Assembly (NCBI RefSeq): GCF_021155765.1
Contig: NC_060106.1
Location: 193,501-257,500 of the forward strand
DNA: 64,000 bases
From: Diprion similis
Taxonomy: Eukaryota; Arthropoda; Insecta; Hymenoptera; Diprionidae
Direction of reading: 5' to 3'
Below are positions 60,687 to 64,000 of the stretch, in pieces; positions within the stretch are counted from its first letter, which is position 1, and every line of letters begins with the position of its first letter. The notes under the pieces are model-generated. The model made no database searches, was not told the origin of the DNA, and was given only the letters and a program-made list of their open reading frames with translations. A program made the translations under genes and the position numbers.

Positions 60687-60717
60687 GTTCGTTGCAGGAC
60701 CTGTATGTAAGACCGTG
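60687..60717 (-). repeat. Right 31-bp terminal inverted repeat of the P element
   Basis: Exact reverse complement of the left repeat; followed directly by GGCACGGC. Confidence 0.95.
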
Positions 60718-60725
60718 GGCACGGC
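60718..60725 (+). repeat. Target site duplication of the P element, right
   Basis: GGCACGGC, identical to 52537-52544. Confidence 0.92.
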
Positions 60726-62603
60726 GAAAGCTGCGTGTGCTGCGAGGCCTGCCAGAAATAATGCCCACGAGCTGCTGCCAACTAACGTCCCGCTTAGAAG
60801 TTCGGCAAGCAACGCCGCTGCAACAACGACGCTGCGCGGAAGAGTCCCCCAAGGACTTACTTCTGCATCTTGACTTGGTCCGATCAGACGTGTTTTTGTA
60901 TTTTGCTGCCTTTGTCGTTAGCGTTCCTTCTTATCGTTTCTTTCTGTTATCGTAATCCCTTTTATCGTTACCGAACTTTTCTCTTTTATGGTTTTGTGTC
61001 GTTCAGTGAGCCTGTGTCATAAACTATTAACCAGGACTCAAATTATTGTGTTTGAGACACCGATCCCGTTCTACTAACGTAAGTGAGCTTTTGTTACCGC
61101 TCGAATTCCCGAGACGCAATTGCTTATCTTTTGTCTTGGTGACCGTTTGGGTCGTAATTTTCCGTATCTCGGGTTTTCGTGTGGCTTATTAATTTATTTA
61201 ATGACCATTCCGACGTGCCTAACTAATTACTAACGTCCCTAATTTTGTTACTGAATTTTTCTGTTAATTTTACCCCGCATGACCCCCTCTCCCCGCGTCC
61301 GCGTGGCGACGGCGTCATTCTAGTTCTTTGTGTTTTCGGGTAATTTAACTGTTATATCGTGAAGAAATATTGTTTCGATTATCGTTCTCGTTCAACTAAA
61401 TATTGTATTTGATCTCGTTATCGTGTTAACGTTCATCAAAAATTGTATCTTGTATAATTGCGCAACAATCGTGTAATATTGCGCAATAGCGTCGGTTGCG
61501 GCCATTTTTGTGGCGTCGTTGTTTGAATCGTCCCCGCGCTATCTCCCGCTACCGCGTGGCGCTGAATTCGATATATCGAAATATCACGGTGAACCGAAGC
61601 CGCGCCACGCCACTGTGCCGTTCGAGAGCTGTCGAGTTATAAATCGAGCGCTCCCTGGGTGGTTACGCCACCGTACCTTCTTCCTGTTGTGCCGTGAGCC
61701 GCGTAACCGTACGCTCCTCTCTAATGTAGATTCAGTGCGTGCGCAATAAGGAGTATATCTCGTATTGTTTAAAATATCGTTACCGGTTATAATTTAACGT
61801 TAAGACTTTTGTTACTATTATTTGGTAATTAGACGAGTTCTAGTCTTGTGACCGCTGACTCTGTATATCCCGTTTACGACTCCTTTGTATTATATCGAGT
61901 CTTTCGTTACGAGCTGTCACGTTGCGTTTATTCCGTACCTTATTCCGTTAAGCTTTCTTGTATCTCACTTATCGAAGATTGTCTTTCAATTTTAGTTATC
62001 GTTATTATTCTCGCGTTGTATTAAGTTTAATATTACTTGTATCTCGCTTATTGAAGATTGTTTATAGCCATTTAAGTTACTATCTTTATTTTGTAACGAG
62101 TTTCTTTTCATCGTCCGTGTATTTCGATCAGAGAAGATTGTTTTATTTTCGTTACGCTATTATTTCCGTTTCCTGTATCGAGTCTTTTAAATTATCTTTT
62201 CTTTGTCACCACTCTTCCTCAAGGACTGTGTACGATCTAGGTAATTTTGAGACCTACTTCCGTCCCTATTAATAAACTAACATTTCGTTACCTTTACTCT
62301 TGGGCAATTTTTATAATAGAAAAGTGTGTTGTCCGTTCACTATCCGGCCACTCCCCTCCGCCAAATACTGAGCTACCGAGTTCCCTTTTCCCGTTTTCCC
62401 TATTATCTTTCAGATTATCGTGGTACAGCGTATCTGGCGCCCAACAAATTTTCCTCCTGTTTATTTCGGAGAATTATTATTTTGCAGCCTGATTCCCCGA
62501 TTTAACAATTCCTTAATTTCGTGACGTATCGTAAGCCTCATTTTTCCTCATCCTTGCTGCTGACACGATCCTCAGTAGGCGTGCATCGATTGACGGGTCG
62601 CAA

Positions 62604-64000
62604 TATATATATTCATATACACCTTAAGGTGGCTCACTCTCGAATTTCTCAATGGTATAAAGAAAAAGTAGGGTTGACGATTAAAATTTTCAAAAAAAGG
62701 CAAATGAAAAACGCTACGTTTAACACGGTGTCTTATGGGAGTGCGACAAATAATTCATTACAACGTCACTATAAATTTATATTTCAGCGTATAAAAATAG
62801 AAGGTTATTGATTAGATATCCAACAATCTGCTAAACTCAACAAAAGTGTACCTTGACGAATAAATATTTCTGAAAACGGTGATTATTAGTGATGATGCAT
62901 GGTCTAACTTGGGTCTAACCTTCTTAACGCGCATGTCCATGAGACGTGGCAACGCCGCATGGCTCGTTTGAAATGCTGACCAAGCGCGTGCTTGATGCGT
63001 ATACCTATGATAAAAATCGCAATATGTAAAAAGCTTTTTTCTTATTCCTGATAACGAACTTATGTATGAAAAGTTTTGTATTGTAAAACAGTAACTTCCC
63101 GCACAGCACAAAACATTGTAGCAACATTTCACCAATATTGCAATATTGCGATTGCGGTTGCAACGTTGCAGATACATTGTAGCAATATTATAAAAACTGC
63201 TATCGTAAGAGATATTGCAAAGAGGTTACTGCAATATTGCAATTGTCACACCTTGCAAGTAATAATTTCAGTAAGATTGCAACAACATTACACAGCTGAT
63301 CTACAAAGATTATAATTTTTTACGAAATAAGGCAATGTTTATATTATATATAGTTATCGAAATGGGTGGCTGCAAGGTGGGACGAGACACAACTCCTTCT
63401 TTTAGGCTTCTCGACATTTTCAGGATGTCTAACAAAAATTTATCCAACTCGTCAATATAAAGTAATCTGGAAATTTTTTTTTCGCCTCATTTAGAAAATT
63501 TTTATGTTTTCCTACGAATGTGCTTTATTCCAATATCAATTATTTTGACACATCAATAGCAAAATATATTTATTGAAGACAAATTATGAATCCTTATTTT
63601 CGTGCTGGTCACATTTTGAAATTCCCGCCATTCGCACTTTGCGTCTGCTTTCACTTAATTGCGGTTAATCGGTTCTCCCCATGGATACGGGATCGCTATG
63701 GGCCGCAGAGGCTGCGCTTGTACCCATTAGAAGCTTGGAATGCGATGTGCACGCTGACTGGCAGTTAGTCACGGTACTACGCTCACACGCGTTGCTTACA
63801 TCAAATAAGTAATCAATTTCAATTTCTGCAGCTGCTATTCACTATTGACACGATAAAAAACATTTTGAAGTTCATACTTTTACGACTGATTTTAATTTAC
63901 TAACATCATGTTCAAGATTCTAACAATACTATGTTTATTCTCATTTTGTTAATGCATACGTTGACTGAAGTAGTCAACGTACTTTACTCGCTGTTTGTAG
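62604..64000. other. Non-coding right flank
   Basis: No frame with a recognisable domain. Mostly AT-rich unique-looking DNA apart from the GCAATATTGC-rich patch. Short frames (62521-62811, 62812-63177, 63586-63768) have no motifs or codon pattern that would support a gene. Confidence 0.5.
63105..63300. repeat. Degenerate GCAATATTGC-type repeat patch
   Basis: Many variants of ATTGCAATATTGC and GTAGCAATATT (and palindromic TTGCAATATTGCAA forms) within about 200 bases. Looks like a decayed short satellite or a palindrome-rich element. Confidence 0.55.

Larger units (their letters stand above)
52545..60717 (+). mobile_element. P-superfamily DNA transposon, structurally complete (8.17 kb)
   Basis: Perfect 31-bp terminal inverted repeats (52545-52575 and 60687-60717) beginning CACGGTCTTACATACAGGTC, a perfect 8-bp target duplication, and an inner inverted motif GTGGTGGGGG (52586-52595; reverse 60677-60686). 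It encodes a nine-exon THAP-RNase-H transposase. 31-bp repeats with 8-bp duplications are the hallmark of Drosophila P. At 8.2 kb it is much longer than the 2.9-kb Drosophila P because of many introns and a LINE fragment within the third intron. It is inserted in an LTR-like repeat. Confidence 0.93.
51968..62603 (+). mobile_element. Third LTR-like element (about 2.45 kb), split by the P element
   Basis: Left part 51968-52536 starts ATTGTAACACGGCG; right part 60726-62603 ends GACGGGTCGCAA. Both outer flanks are TATAT. The right part contains CTGAGCTACC (62368 region) and GGCGCCCAACA (62436-62446), both shared with the two 1.85-kb elements, 157 bases from its end. Hence a related but distinct LTR family. 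Without the P element and one copy of its 8-bp duplication it would be 2455 bp. No coding domain recognised; frames such as 61958-62272 have no motif. Ends are less sure because flanks are low complexity. Confidence 0.5.

Overview
Eukaryotic, intergenic, transposon-dense DNA, almost certainly from an arthropod and most likely an insect. The basis is AT-rich spliceosomal introns, endonuclease-bearing non-LTR retrotransposons of Jockey/CR1-like type, a P-superfamily DNA transposon, a TTAA-target element and Ty3/gypsy-like remnants. I see no ordinary host gene, no rRNA, no intact tRNA and no CRISPR array.

Layout. (1) 1-1964: the gag-protease part of a Ty3/gypsy-like element on the minus strand, entering from the left edge, plus its leader. 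(2) About 1965-49805: a head-to-tail array of 13 non-LTR retrotransposon copies, all on the plus strand, separated by 12 (TC)n microsatellite tracts. Three families alternate. Family A (A1-A5) is A-rich, with a PHD-like finger and CCHC knuckles in ORF1. Family B (B1-B7) has a PHD-like finger, a coiled coil and a baculovirus-FP-like C-terminus in ORF1. Family C (C1) is GC-rich with a similar ORF1 C-terminus. Every 3' end has a short hairpin, an AATAAA-like signal and an ATCA/ATC-type tail running into (TC)n. The next copy starts where the tract ends. This is the pattern expected of elements that insert into (TC)n. (3) Later insertions sit inside these copies: a 1.25-kb solo LTR in A2, a 1.86-kb solo LTR and a 2.7-kb DNA transposon in the 5' UTR of A3, and a 0.59-kb TTAA element in A4. 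(4) 49806-62603: a foldback element, a tRNA-like SINE remnant, a second copy of the 1.85-kb solo LTR and a third LTR-like repeat. The third repeat is split by a complete 8.17-kb P-element-like transposon with 31-bp inverted repeats, 8-bp target duplication and a nine-exon THAP/RNase-H transposase gene. That gene has one in-frame stop and a minus-strand RNase-H LINE fragment in an intron. (5) 62604-64000: non-coding DNA with a GCAATATTGC-rich patch.

Most notable observation. At all eight ORF1/ORF2 junctions present (A2, A3, A4, A5, B2, B5, B7, C1), ORF2 is in the same frame as ORF1 and is separated from it by one stop codon. The stop is family-specific: UAG followed by CAA in family A (4 of 4), UGA in family B (3 of 3, two followed by CUA), UAA in family C. 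Spacers to the endonuclease Asn motif vary from 11 to 33 codons yet keep frame. Six of the eight copies have no AUG between the stop and that motif. This points to ORF2 being made as an ORF1-ORF2 fusion by stop-codon readthrough.

Best candidate for an autonomous element: A5 (37687-42292), with both ORFs open. A3 also has open ORFs but a 5' UTR split by two later insertions. All statements rest on reading the sequence; no database search was run.
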